From Streptomyces sp. SID12501 (lineage in GTDB: Bacteria > Actinomycetota > Actinomycetes > Streptomycetales > Streptomycetaceae), in NCBI RefSeq assembly GCF_010550245.1, contig NZ_JAAGLU010000022.1:116028-180027 (forward strand): DNA of 64,000 bases, written 5' to 3'. The position numbers and the translations under genes were made by a program. The notes beneath the pieces were generated by a model, which worked only from the letters and a program-made list of their open reading frames with translations, made no database searches and was not told the origin of the DNA. Below, one piece after another: positions 31,383 to 41,400 of the stretch (the stretch's first letter is position 1; each line of letters begins with the position of its first letter).

Positions 31383-32891
31383 CTACGCGGTGGACGGCGG
31401 ATAGGAGGGCCGGGCAGGCACCCGCGGTCCGCCCCCCTTGACCGGCGGCGGCCCCTGCGTCCTCGGTGCGGGCAACGCGGGCAGCGCCCCCTCGTAGAGC
31501 CACGCGGCGAGCAGCTCGTCCAACGGCTCCGTCGCGAACCGCCCCACATACGACGTGAACGTGGCCGTACTCACCGACCCGCCCCGATGCAGCGCGACCC
31601 ACCCCCGCAGCATCCGGAAGAACGCCTCGTCGCCCAGCGCGCACCGCACCGCGTGCACGGTGAGCCCGCCGCGCTGGTACAGCCGGTCGTCGAACATCAG
31701 CTTGCGGCCGGGATCGGCGAGCCGCAGATCCTGTGGCCGCCCGGACAGCAACCGATGGGCCACCGCGGCGAGTTGCTGCGCGCTGCGCCCGCCGGAGCGC
31801 TCGGACCACAGCCACTCCGCGTACTTGGCGAACCCCTCGTTCAGCCAGATGTGCCGCCAGTCCGCGATGGACACGCTGTTGCCGAACCACTGGTGGGCCA
31901 GCTCGTGCGCGACGAGCCGTTCCGAACTCCGGGCGCCGTCCACGTGGTTGGCACCGAACAGCGACAACCCCTGTGCCTCCACGGGCACATCGAGTTCCTC
32001 CTCGGTCACCACGACCGCGTACTCACCGAACGGATACGGCCCGAACAGCTCCTCGAAGAGCTCCATCATGGCGGGCTGGCGCGCGAAGTCCCGGGAGAAC
32101 TCAGGGAGCAACTCCGCCGGAATATGCCCGTGTTGGGGCACCCCGCCAAGACCCGGGTCACCGAGCAGGACGGTCTGGTACTTCCCGATCGACAGCCCGA
32201 CGAGATAACTCGACGTCGGCGCGGACTGCTCGTACACCCACGTGGTCGTAGAAGCCTTCGTCGTCCTCGTCAACAGCCGTCCGCCCGCCACCACCGAGTA
32301 CGCGGAGGGCGTCGTGATCGAGATCTGGTAGGACGCCTTGTCGGCGGGCCGGTCGTTGCACGGGTACCAGGAGGGTGCCCCGACCGGCTGACTCGCCACC
32401 AGCGCCCCGTCCTCCAGCTCCTCCCAGCCGATCCCGCCCCAGGGGCTGCTGACCGGCTTGGGGTTGCCCGCCCAGTGCACCTCGACGGTGAACGCGGCCC
32501 CGGTCCGCAGCGGCTTCGCGGGGCGGATGCGCAGCCGGCCGCCCCGGTGCGTGTAGTGCGCGGCCTTGCCGTCGACCCGCACCCGGCCGATCTTGAAGTC
32601 GCCCAGGTTCAGCTGGAATTCGGCGAGCGAGGACCGGCCCGCTATGGCGTTGATGCGGGCCGTGCCCGCCAACCGGTTCGGGCCGGGGCGGTAGTCCAGC
32701 GCGAGTTCGTACCGGTGCACCCGGTAACGGGGATCACCGTTGGCCGGGAAGTACGGGTCCGAGCCCACTGTCTGCTGAACGCTCACTGCTGAGTCTGCTC
32801 CCTGCGCTGTGCTCGTACGAGGTGCCGGAGATGAACCCACCCCCGCTCCGGTACCCGAACGAGCCGCGCCCACTGTTTTCAGGAACGCCAT
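31383..32891 (-). CDS. M1-family zinc metallopeptidase
   Basis: A 502-residue gluzincin aminopeptidase. The zinc site is 'HELAHQW' (His329, Glu330, His333) with Glu352 in 'NEGFAKY' as third ligand. 'VEAQGLSLFG' occupies the place of the GAMEN exopeptidase motif. The N-terminal domain is beta-rich, but the usual C-terminal helical domain is lacking. No signal peptide is visible. The ATG at 32891 overlaps the end of the upstream NRPS-like gene by 13 bp, so it is translationally coupled to it. A role in trimming or releasing that enzyme's product is an inference. Confidence 0.9.
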   Translation of the reverse strand: MAFLKTVGAARSGTGAGVGSSPAPRTSTAQGADSAVSVQQTVGSDPYFPANGDPRYRVHRYELALDYRPGPNRLAGTARINAIAGRSSLAEFQLNLGDFKIGRVRVDGKAAHYTHRGGRLRIRPAKPLRTGAAFTVEVHWAGNPKPVSSPWGGIGWEELEDGALVASQPVGAPSWYPCNDRPADKASYQISITTPSAYSVVAGGRLLTRTTKASTTTWVYEQSAPTSSYLVGLSIGKYQTVLLGDPGLGGVPQHGHIPAELLPEFSRDFARQPAMMELFEELFGPYPFGEYAVVVTEEELDVPVEAQGLSLFGANHVDGARSSERLVAHELAHQWFGNSVSIADWRHIWLNEGFAKYAEWLWSERSGGRSAQQLAAVAHRLLSGRPQDLRLADPGRKLMFDDRLYQRGGLTVHAVRCALGDEAFFRMLRGWVALHRGGSVSTATFTSYVGRFATEPLDELLAAWLYEGALPALPAPRTQGPPPVKGGGPRVPARPSYPPSTA

Positions 32892-35800
32892 GACTCGATC
32901 GGGTTGCCCAGCCAGCGGGTGTCGTCGGGAACGGACTCCGCCGCCATGACCAGCGACGCGGGACCCAGAGTGGACCGGGCCCCGACCGTGGAACCGGGCA
33001 GGACGATCCCGCCAGGACCCAGCGTCGCGCCCTCACGGAGGACCACAGTATCCGTCCGCAAGATCCGGTCGTGGAAGAGGTGTGTCTGCAGCACGCATCC
33101 CCGGTTCACGGTGGCCGCGTCCCCCAGGGTCACCAGGTCGGTCTCGGGCAGCCAGTAGCTCTCCACCCAGACCCCCTTGCCGATGCGCGCGCCGAGTCCG
33201 CGCAGCCACGCCGACATCACCGGCGTACCCGGCACGGAACCCACGAGCCACGGCACGGCGACGACCTCGACGAAGGTGTCCGCCAGCTCGTTGCGCCACA
33301 CGAACCCGCTCCACAGCGGATGCTCTCCGGCCCGGTGGCGCCCCACGAGCGCCCACTTGGCGACGATGGACAGCACACAGGCGAGGGCCCCGACACCGAG
33401 CAGCACGAGCCCGCCCGCCAGCCAGAACCATCCACCGAGCACACTGAACGCGGCGACCGTCAGCACGGCCAGCCCCGCCGAGCAGAACACCGGCACGATC
33501 CGGAACAGCTCCACCACCGCCCGCGCCCACAGCAGATGCGCGGGCGGGTCGTACGTACGGCTCTGGTCGCCGCCGCTCGCCGACCGGGGCAGTTTCATCG
33601 GCGGCAGGCCCAGGTAGGAGCTGCCCTTCTTGGCCTTCTTCGGCGTGGCCGAGAGGACCCCGACCAGCCCGCCGTCGGGCACCGACCGGCCCGGCGCGGT
33701 CATCCCGGAGTTGCCCAGGAAGGCCCGCCGCCCGATCTCGGCCCGCCCGATCCGCAGCCAGCCGCCGCCGAGCTCGTACGGCGCGGTCAGGGTGTCGTCG
33801 GCCAGGAAGGCGCCCTCGCCGACGGTCGTCAGGCTCGGCAGCGCCAGCACGGTCGACACCTCGGCGCCGCGCCCGATCCGCATCCCCAGCAGCCGCAGCC
33901 ACACCGGCGTGATCAGCCCGGCGTAGAGCGGGAACAGGGTCTCGCGGGAGCGGTCCATGAGCTGGGTGACCGTCCAGGCCTGCCAGCCGATGCGACTGTG
34001 CGTGGGATGCGTACCCTCGCGCAGGCCCAGACTCAGCAGCCGTACGGCGATCAGGAGCATCAGCGCGTACGCGAGGCCGAACGCCAGGGTGGCCGGCACC
34101 AGCGCGAGCGCGATGCCCCGCAGAGCGGTCCCGAGCCCGGCGTCCGGGTCGACGAACAGGCCCGTGACCAGCAGCGCGACCGCACCCGCCAGCAGCGGCA
34201 GCGCACTCAGCGCGAACCCGGCGACGCCGTACATCGCCCCCCAGGCCCGCCCGCGCCGCGGACGTTCCTTGGGCCAGTTCCGCTTGGCCTTGCCGAGCTT
34301 TACGGCCGGAGCGCCGGCCCACCGCTGCCCGGTCGGCACCGTCCCGACGACCGCCGAACCCGGCGCCACCTCGGCCCGCTTGCCGACCCGCGCCCCCGGG
34401 AAGAGCAGGCTGCGCGTCCCGACGACAGCGCCGGCACCCACCTTGACCTGCCCGATCTCCAGCCGGTCCCCGTCCAGCCAGTGCCCCGAAAGGTCCACCT
34501 CGGACTCGACGGCGGCCCCACGTCCCAGCTTGAGCATCCCGGTGACCGGGGGCAGCGAGTGCAGATCGACGTCCGCGCCGACCTTGCCGCCCAGCGCCCG
34601 CGCGTACCGCTCCAGCCACCCGCCGGTCAGCGAGGTCGCCCCGCTGAACTCGGCGAGCCGTTCGGCGGTCCACAACCGCAGATGCACACTGCCGCCGCGC
34701 GGATACCGCCCGGGCTTCACGCCCCGCAGCAGCAGCCGCGCCCCACCGGCCGCGAGGGCGAGCCGCCCGGGCGGGGAGAAGAGCACGGCGGCCCCGGCGG
34801 CCACCGCCCACCACGACGTGGTGGGCGCCCACGGATAGGCGCCGAACAGGTGCAGTACGTTCGCGGCGGCGGCCAGCGCGACCGCCCACCGGAGCCCGAG
34901 CAGCGTGAACAGTGGAAGCAGCACCAGAAGCTGAACGACCTTGGCGCGCAGGGGAACCGGCGCGATGACCCGTCCGCCGGTGTCGTCCTGTGAGGACTCC
35001 TCCAGGTGCCGGGCGAGCTTGCGGAGCACGGGCTGCTGGTAGATGTCGAGGACGGCGGCGCTCGGGTAGCGCGTCCGCAGCCGTGTGGTCAGCTGGGCGG
35101 CGCCGAGACTGCTGCCGCCGATCGCGAAGAAGTCGTCGTCCGCGCTGCCCACGGGGATGCCGAGGACCTCGCTCCACTGCTCGGCGACCCAGGCCTCGGT
35201 GCCGTACAGCACGGCGGCAGGGCCGGTCTCCAGCCCCTCCAGGGGCCACGGCAGGGCGTTGCGGTCGACCTTGCCGGACGTGCGTGTCGGCAGCTCGGCG
35301 ACCGGCGCGAGCATCGGTACCAGTGCGGCGGGCAGCTCGGCGCGCAGCCGCTCCACGGCGGCGGCCTGGTCCCAGCCCTCCTGCGTCACGACATAGCCGA
35401 CGAGCAGCTGGTTGCCGCTCCGGGCGGTCCGTACGGCGGCTGCGGCACCGGCGACCCCGGGCAGCCCCTGGAGCGCCGAGTCGACCTCGCCCAGCTCGAT
35501 ACGGCGTCCGCCGAGCTTGATCTGCTCGTCGGCCCGCCCGAGGAAGATCAGCCCCTCCGGCTCGGCCTTGACGAGGTCACCGCTGCGATAGGCCCGCTCC
35601 CAGCCGAGGGATTCGAGCGGAGCGTACTTCTCGGCGTCCTTCTCGGCGTCGAGATACCGGGCGAGCCCGACCCCACCGATCACGAGTTGCCCACTGGCGC
35701 CCATGGCGACGGGCTCCCCGGCCTCGTCGACGACGGCGAGCTCCCAGCCGTTCAGGGGCAGCCCGATCCGAATGGGCTCCTCCCCGGTCATCAGGGAGGC

Positions 35801-36754
35801 ACAGGCGACGACGGTGGCCTCGGTGGGCCCGTAGGTGTTCCACACCTCGCGCCCCTCCGTCACCAGCCGCTGCACCAGCTCGGGCGGGCAGGCCTCCCCG
35901 CCGAAGATCAGCAGCCGTACGTCGTTGAGGGTCTCGGGCTCCCACAGCGCGGCCAGCGTGGGCACGGTGGAGACGACGGAGATCTCCTGCTCGACCAGCC
36001 AGGGCCCCAGATCGGCCCCGCTGCGCACCTGGGAGCGCGGTACGGGCACCAGGCAGGCCCCGTAGCGCCAGGCCAGCCACATCTCCTCGCAGGAGGCGTC
36101 GAAGGCCACGGAGAGCCCCGCCATGACCCGGTCGCCGGGCCCCACGGGGTCGTCGGTGAGGAACAGCGCGGCCTCGGCGTCCACGAAGGCGGCGGCGCTG
36201 CGATGGCTGACGGCGACGCCCTTGGGCTTCCCGGTGGAGCCGGAGGTGAAGATGATCCAGGCGTCGTGCTCGACCCCGGGCCGCCGCGCGGGCAGCTCGC
36301 TGCGGGCGCCGGGAACGGTGATCTCGTATCCGGCGCCGACGACGGCCCGCACGTCAGCTTCCCCGAACACCAGCTCGGCCCGCTCGTCCGGGTCCTCGGC
36401 GTCCACGGGAACGTAGGCGGCACCGGCGGCGAGGACGGCCAGGATGGCGACGTACAGCTCGTTGGTGCCGGACGGAACCCGGACCCCGACGCGGTCCCCG
36501 AGCCCGACCCCGGCGGCGCTCAGGCGGCGCCGTACGGCCTCGACCTCGACGGCCAGCGCCCGGTAGGTGAGCGCGGTGGTGCCGTCGTCGAGGGCCGGCT
36601 CGTTCGGGTACGAACGTACGGTGGCGTCGAAAACGTCGACGAGAGTGCGCGGCGAGGCGGCGGGCCCCGCGGAGAAACGTGCCTTGTCGCCGAACCGCTC
36701 GCGGATCTCTTCTTCGAGCAGACCGAGAGCACTGCTCTCGTGTGTGGCTGCCAT
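32879..36754 (-). CDS. NRPS-like adenylation-thiolation protein with Pls-type membrane end
   Basis: A 1291-residue protein. Residues 20-500 are an adenylation domain: A3 'FTSGSTGKPKGVAVSH', A5 'NTYGPTEATV', A7 'YRSGDLV', A8 'GRADEQIKLGGRRIELGEVD', A10 'RTSGKVDRNAL'. Residues 515-590 are a carrier domain, 'DDFFAIGGSSLGA', with the phosphopantetheine Ser549. The remainder has several membrane helices and hexapeptide-repeat acyltransferase-like blocks. This end resembles the NRPS terminal domain of epsilon-poly-L-lysine synthetase (Pls). A homopoly(amino acid) or isopeptide product is possible but unproven. The start 36754 follows GAGGACTG; 36850 would add 32 unlikely residues. No condensation or thioesterase domain. 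Confidence 0.88.
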   Translation of the reverse strand: MAATHESSALGLLEEEIRERFGDKARFSAGPAASPRTLVDVFDATVRSYPNEPALDDGTTALTYRALAVEVEAVRRRLSAAGVGLGDRVGVRVPSGTNELYVAILAVLAAGAAYVPVDAEDPDERAELVFGEADVRAVVGAGYEITVPGARSELPARRPGVEHDAWIIFTSGSTGKPKGVAVSHRSAAAFVDAEAALFLTDDPVGPGDRVMAGLSVAFDASCEEMWLAWRYGACLVPVPRSQVRSGADLGPWLVEQEISVVSTVPTLAALWEPETLNDVRLLIFGGEACPPELVQRLVTEGREVWNTYGPTEATVVACASLMTGEEPIRIGLPLNGWELAVVDEAGEPVAMGASGQLVIGGVGLARYLDAEKDAEKYAPLESLGWERAYRSGDLVKAEPEGLIFLGRADEQIKLGGRRIELGEVDSALQGLPGVAGAAAAVRTARSGNQLLVGYVVTQEGWDQAAAVERLRAELPAALVPMLAPVAELPTRTSGKVDRNALPWPLEGLETGPAAVLYGTEAWVAEQWSEVLGIPVGSADDDFFAIGGSSLGAAQLTTRLRTRYPSAAVLDIYQQPVLRKLARHLEESSQDDTGGRVIAPVPLRAKVVQLLVLLPLFTLLGLRWAVALAAAANVLHLFGAYPWAPTTSWWAVAAGAAVLFSPPGRLALAAGGARLLLRGVKPGRYPRGGSVHLRLWTAERLAEFSGATSLTGGWLERYARALGGKVGADVDLHSLPPVTGMLKLGRGAAVESEVDLSGHWLDGDRLEIGQVKVGAGAVVGTRSLLFPGARVGKRAEVAPGSAVVGTVPTGQRWAGAPAVKLGKAKRNWPKERPRRGRAWGAMYGVAGFALSALPLLAGAVALLVTGLFVDPDAGLGTALRGIALALVPATLAFGLAYALMLLIAVRLLSLGLREGTHPTHSRIGWQAWTVTQLMDRSRETLFPLYAGLITPVWLRLLGMRIGRGAEVSTVLALPSLTTVGEGAFLADDTLTAPYELGGGWLRIGRAEIGRRAFLGNSGMTAPGRSVPDGGLVGVLSATPKKAKKGSSYLGLPPMKLPRSASGGDQSRTYDPPAHLLWARAVVELFRIVPVFCSAGLAVLTVAAFSVLGGWFWLAGGLVLLGVGALACVLSIVAKWALVGRHRAGEHPLWSGFVWRNELADTFVEVVAVPWLVGSVPGTPVMSAWLRGLGARIGKGVWVESYWLPETDLVTLGDAATVNRGCVLQTHLFHDRILRTDTVVLREGATLGPGGIVLPGSTVGARSTLGPASLVMAAESVPDDTRWLGNPIESWRS

Positions 36755-36866
36755 CAGTCCTCGCGTCTCGTTCCCGGGAAACCTCCGGGTCGCTGGCGGG
36801 GCCCGCAGGTATGCCTGGGGTTGTCCGGCTCCAGCTACGTTCCGTAACAAGCCGGAAATTTTAGTA

Positions 36867-36880
36867 CGAGCCTAGGCTCG
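36867..36880. promoter_or_regulatory. Perfect 14-bp palindrome upstream of the NRPS-like gene
   Basis: CGAGCCTAGGCTCG is centred about 120 bp before the NRPS-like start. On the minus strand it is followed by TACTAAAAT, a plausible -10 element. It also lies about 150 bp past the end of the ricin-lectin gene. An operator is the simplest reading. CTAG-containing palindromes are rare in such genomes. Confidence 0.45.
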
Positions 36881-37026
36881 CGCCAGTACGCATGCCAGGT
36901 GAGAGCGCCGCACGGGGGGTGCGCCGGGCGTGCCGGAGCCGTCGCCGACGCCCTGACCTGGTGATCTTCGGGGGCGTGCGGACGGACGAGATATCGCCCA
37001 CACACCACGAAAAACGGGCCAACAGG

Positions 37027-38268
37027 TCAGCGGGCGGACCATTTCTGGTTGTCCTGGCCGTTGCACGTCCACAGCTGGAGCCGGGTGCCGTTGCCGGTCT
37101 TCTGGTCCTTCACATCGACACACTTGTCGGCCTGCGGATTGACCAGGTCGTGGGGCCCGGCGAGGATGAACTGCTGGGCCGGGTTGCCGCTGCACTTGGC
37201 GAGCTGGATGACCGCGCCGTTCGCGCTGGAGCCCCAGGCGACATCCATGCACAGGCCCATGGCGCGCACGGTGCCGTCGGACTTGAAAATCCACTTCTGC
37301 TGTGCCTTGCCGTTGCACGACCAGATCTCCAGCGGGGCGCCGTCCTTGGCCTTGTCGCCGACGATGTCGATGCACTTGTTGGACGCGTGGCTGAAGATGA
37401 TCGCGCCGGGGACGACGACCGGGGTCGTGTCGGTCTTGGTGCCGCCACTGGTGCTGCTGTTGCTGCTCGAACTGCTGCCACTGGTCGTGCTCTTGGAGCC
37501 GGAACCCGAGCTGCTGCTCTTCGAACCCGAGGAGTTCTTGGTGGGGCTGGAGGCCGCGCCCTGACCCTTGCTTCCGGTGCTGCCCGTGTTCGCGGCCGCG
37601 CCGGCGCCCCCCGCAGCGCCGCCCGCCGCGCCCTTGCCGCCAGTGGTCGCGGGCCTCTGCGAGGCCGTCTTCGACGGCGACGGCCGGGCCGCGTTCGGCT
37701 TGGGGTCCGCCGACTCGAAGGCGCCCGGAGCCACCCCGCCCAGCGAGTCGCCCAGCACGGTGTCCGCGGTGCTGCCCCCGGCGGCGGTACGGGCCGCGGT
37801 GTCGTCGCTGTTGCGGGCGTTGATCAGGAACGGCACGGACACGAGGAGCGCGCCCGCGATGGCCGCGGCGGCCAGGATGGCTCTGGACGGGCGGCCGGGG
37901 TGGCCGTCCTGCGCGGTGGCGGCGGAGTTGCCGTCGGAGTCGTCGCCGAGGGTGACGACGTCGGGCACGGCGACAGCACCCGCCGCGTCGGCGCCGGCCG
38001 GGCTCTCGCCCTCCGACCGGGACCGCGCCTCCGCCTGTGACGCCGACTCCGGCTGCGACTCCGGGTCAGGTTCGGACTCGGGGTCCGGCTGTGGCTCCGG
38101 GGAGGAGACCGCTTCCGGTGCCGGCTCGGCCACGGGTTCTGTCACGGGTGGGGCAACGGCCGTGGAGAGGGGCGCTGTCGGGGTCGGGTCCGGCGTCTGA
38201 GCGGCGGCACCGGCGTCCGGCTCGGCGGCTGCGGACTGCCCTCGGGGGGCGTTCTGTGCGGCGGTCAT
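37027..38268 (-). CDS. Membrane-anchored ricin-type lectin
   Basis: A 413-residue protein with three parts. Residues 1-125 are cytoplasmic and rich in Pro, Glu, Ser and Ala. One transmembrane segment follows ('AILAAAAIAGALLVSVPFLI', about 128-150), then a low-complexity Ser/Gly/Thr stalk. The last 120 residues are a beta-trefoil ricin lectin with QxW-type repeats ('QQKWIF', 'AQQFIL', 'NQKWSA') and cysteine pairs in each lobe. The lectin would face outward and bind glycans. A strong CAGGAGGACGTC precedes ATG 38268. It follows the giant gene on the same strand with a 140-bp gap and may be co-transcribed. It has no ESX motif and is not clearly an immunity protein. Confidence 0.88.
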   Translation of the reverse strand: MTAAQNAPRGQSAAAEPDAGAAAQTPDPTPTAPLSTAVAPPVTEPVAEPAPEAVSSPEPQPDPESEPDPESQPESASQAEARSRSEGESPAGADAAGAVAVPDVVTLGDDSDGNSAATAQDGHPGRPSRAILAAAAIAGALLVSVPFLINARNSDDTAARTAAGGSTADTVLGDSLGGVAPGAFESADPKPNAARPSPSKTASQRPATTGGKGAAGGAAGGAGAAANTGSTGSKGQGAASSPTKNSSGSKSSSSGSGSKSTTSGSSSSSNSSTSGGTKTDTTPVVVPGAIIFSHASNKCIDIVGDKAKDGAPLEIWSCNGKAQQKWIFKSDGTVRAMGLCMDVAWGSSANGAVIQLAKCSGNPAQQFILAGPHDLVNPQADKCVDVKDQKTGNGTRLQLWTCNGQDNQKWSAR

Positions 38269-38408
38269 GACGTCCTCCTGGCGGAGCGGCAGTGGGGGGC
38301 GGGGCCCACCGGGTACGGGGTCACTGAGTACTGGGTCACCGAGTGCCGGGGCACTGGGTACGGAAGCGCTGGGGACGGGAGTTGCTGCGGAGGTGCACAG
38401 GCCATGCC
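38269..38408. repeat. Short degenerate tandem repeats after the giant gene
   Basis: Around 38311-38360, 15-16-bp units of the form GGGTCACTGAGTACT, GGGTCACCGAGTGCC, GGGGCACTGGGTACGG follow one another between the giant gene and the ricin-lectin gene. No strong terminator hairpin was found, so read-through into the lectin gene is possible. Confidence 0.5.
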
Positions 38409-41400
38409 TCAGCCCTCCGGCAGGTGCTGAGCGGGCGTGGAGTACCCCACGCCGTCGAACTCGATCCGGATCGGTTCACCGGAGGTGGAGCCGTACCGGT
38501 GTTCGATGGGGCCCGGGCCGACGATCACGATATCCCGGCCCAGGGCCTGGGCCGTCAGCGCGGCCACCGTGGCGGCGTAATTCCCCGACTCCTTCCGGTT
38601 GAGGAGGAGTTGGAGCTGTTGTCTGGGATCGAGCGGCACAGCGGAGACGGTCAGCCGGTCGTCGAGCATGACGGCCTCTGCTTCCATGCCCGACGTCACC
38701 TCGATGCCCAGCGAGCGGATCTCGGCCATCGACAGGGTGTCGTCGCCGGCCGGCAGCCGGACCCCCGACGGGACGTCGGCGGGGTCCAGTTCCACCAGTC
38801 GCCCGCCCGCCCAGTGGTGCAGGGCAGCGGTGCTGTCGACGTTGTCCAGCCGTCCCGCCCCACCGGCCGGCCCACCGGACCCGGAGGCCGCGCTCACCGG
38901 CAGCGCGTTGAGCAGCGCGGCGGCGAACGAGCCGTCCGATGGCACCCGGCCCGGGGCTCCACCGGCCGGAGGCGCCGTACCGTCGGTGCCGGACGTGTCC
39001 TCCGGATCCGCAGGTGCCGGCACCGGGGGCTCCACATGTCCCGGTGCGTTCGGGGTGAGGCCGCGGGCCGGGGTGGTGTGGGCGGCGGGGTCCGGCCAGC
39101 GGGGTGGGGCGGAGGCCAGGGAGCCCGTCGGGACGTCGGTCGGCGGTGCCGTGCGGTCGGTCGCCATGAGAGTCGCGAGGGCGGGTAGGGCTCCTTCGGC
39201 GGCCGTCTGGAGGCGGGTCTGGGCGTTCAGACGGGCGTTGGCCGTCGTGATCCCCTCCGCGAGTTCCTGGGCGCGTCGATGGGCTTCCGCGAGCGCCTCC
39301 ACGGCGGCACGGCGGCGCTCGGTCGCGTCGGCCAGCTCGGTGCGGGGCCGCTCGGCGTCGTGTTCGGCCGCCAGTTCGGCGGTACGCCGCTCGGGCAGGA
39401 CACGCCGCTCGGCATCCTCGACGGCCTCCCGAGCGTTCCGCAGATCGGTGTCGATCCCGTTCAGGACCTTCCGCTCCTCGTCCCTGGTCACCCGCAACTC
39501 GTCGAGCGCCTGCCGGGCCTTGCGGGCCCGGGTCTCGTCCGGACGCTCCTCCCCGCCGCCGTCGGCGGGCCGGTTGCGGTTGATGTCGGTGGCGACAGAG
39601 TCCGCCCCCCGCACCTGGAGTTCCGCGGCCCGGATGTCCTTGTCGAGTGCGCCGATCCGCGCCGATCGTTCGCCGACAAGAGCGGCCAGGCGTTCCACCT
39701 CCCCCTGCCACCGCTCGATTTCCCGCTGGACGAACTCCCGTGCTTCCTGGGCCGCGGTGACCTCCCGTTCGGCGGTCTCGGCCGCGGTACGGGCCTCCTC
39801 CAGGGCCTCGGCCGCGAGGGCGGCCTCCCCTTCGGCGTCGGACAGCACGGTCCGGTGCGCCGCGCTCTCCCGACCGAGGGCGAACTCCTCCTCGCGTGCC
39901 TCCTGTTCGGCCGCCGCCGCGGCGGTCAGCGCGGTGGCCCGGCCGTCGAACCGGCCCCAGGCGGCCGTACCGGCCTCGCCGAGTCCCGAAAGGGTGCCGT
40001 CGGGGCCGAAGTTCCAGAAGGTGAGGGTGCTGTCGTCGGAGCGCAGGACGAGTTCGACGGGCTTGCCGACGCGTGCGGCGGCGCGGGACACGGCGAACAG
40101 GGCCCGGCCGAGATGTTGTTGCCCGGCGGTGGTGCCGGTGTCGCCGATGGCGAGCCACAGTTGGGCCGCCGGGTCGGCGGCGTCGATCTGCGAGGCCAGG
40201 AGGCCGGGCAGGGTCCGCAGTGGATGCCGCGTCCAGTCCCGCAGTTCGGGCGCCGCGACGACCGCCTCACCCCCCTGCGTGTCCGCGTCCGGCGTCCCGG
40301 CGGCCACGGCCTCGGCATCCGCCGCCGCCCGTACCATCGCGGGCAGGTCGTACACCTGCGGCTGGGTACGCGGGGGAGTGATCCCGTGGCCGAGGGCGTC
40401 CCGCTCCCCGATGCGCACCGTGGCGGTGCCGGAGACGTGCCGCACGCCCGCCGGGCCCCTAACGGTGAGGTACGCGTCGACCAGCGCCTCGTACGTCCGT
40501 GTGCCGCGCGCGCCGTCGGTGGGGGCGCTCGTGCTGCCCGTCTTGAGCCATTCGCGGACGCCGCCGCTGGTGCCCCCGGTACTGCCCACGGTCTGCGGCT
40601 GGCGGGCGAGCACGGGGACGCCGACGCCGCCGAGGGTGCGGTCGGGGTCGTCGGTGCTGTAGACGCCCTGGAAGCTGATTCCGCCGGTGGTGGCGCCGCT
40701 CTGGGACGAGCCGCCGGTGGCGGACGCGATACGGACGCGGTCGAGGGTGACGTCCGCGCTCTGCGTGACCCGGCGCGGGTTGTGCAGGGCGGCCGACAGG
40801 CGGGGCGGGGTGCCGGTGGCCGACTCGAAGGGCAAGGCGCCGGGCATGGTGTCGGTGAGGCCGGCGGCGGTGCGCGGGAGGTCCAGGGCGATCTCGCCGG
40901 CCTGGATGAGCTCGCCGATCCGCACAGCGCTGCTCTCGGTGGACGTCGACGTGGAGGGTGACCGCCAGCCACGGTCCTGACCGGGGGCGACGGTGTCCAG
41001 CGCGGTGGTCAGCTCCGACCAGGCGTTGAACTCGAACACCGGTGCCGGACCCATCGGTACGAACCGGGCGCCCCGTGGGGCCGGGGCCGTCGTGCCGACG
41101 GCCGGCGTCAGCGGCGCCTCCACCACCTCGGCGGCGGCCGCCTCACCGCCGGTGAAACGCAGGGTGACAGAGGCCGGGACGGTCGCCGTGCGGTCCGGGC
41201 GGGCGCTCAGGGCGCGTCTGATCCAGGTCCAGTTCTCGGTCGCGGCGTCCGCGTCCGTGTCGTACCAGGCGAGGACACCGCCCTGGAGGGCGCCGCCGAC
41301 CAGGTTGGGCGGCCAGTCCGCGACGAGTTCGGAGCGCACGGAGGCGGTGAAGTCGTAGTCGAGGTCGAAGTCGGCGGCGCTGTCCGTGCGCAGCCAGAAA

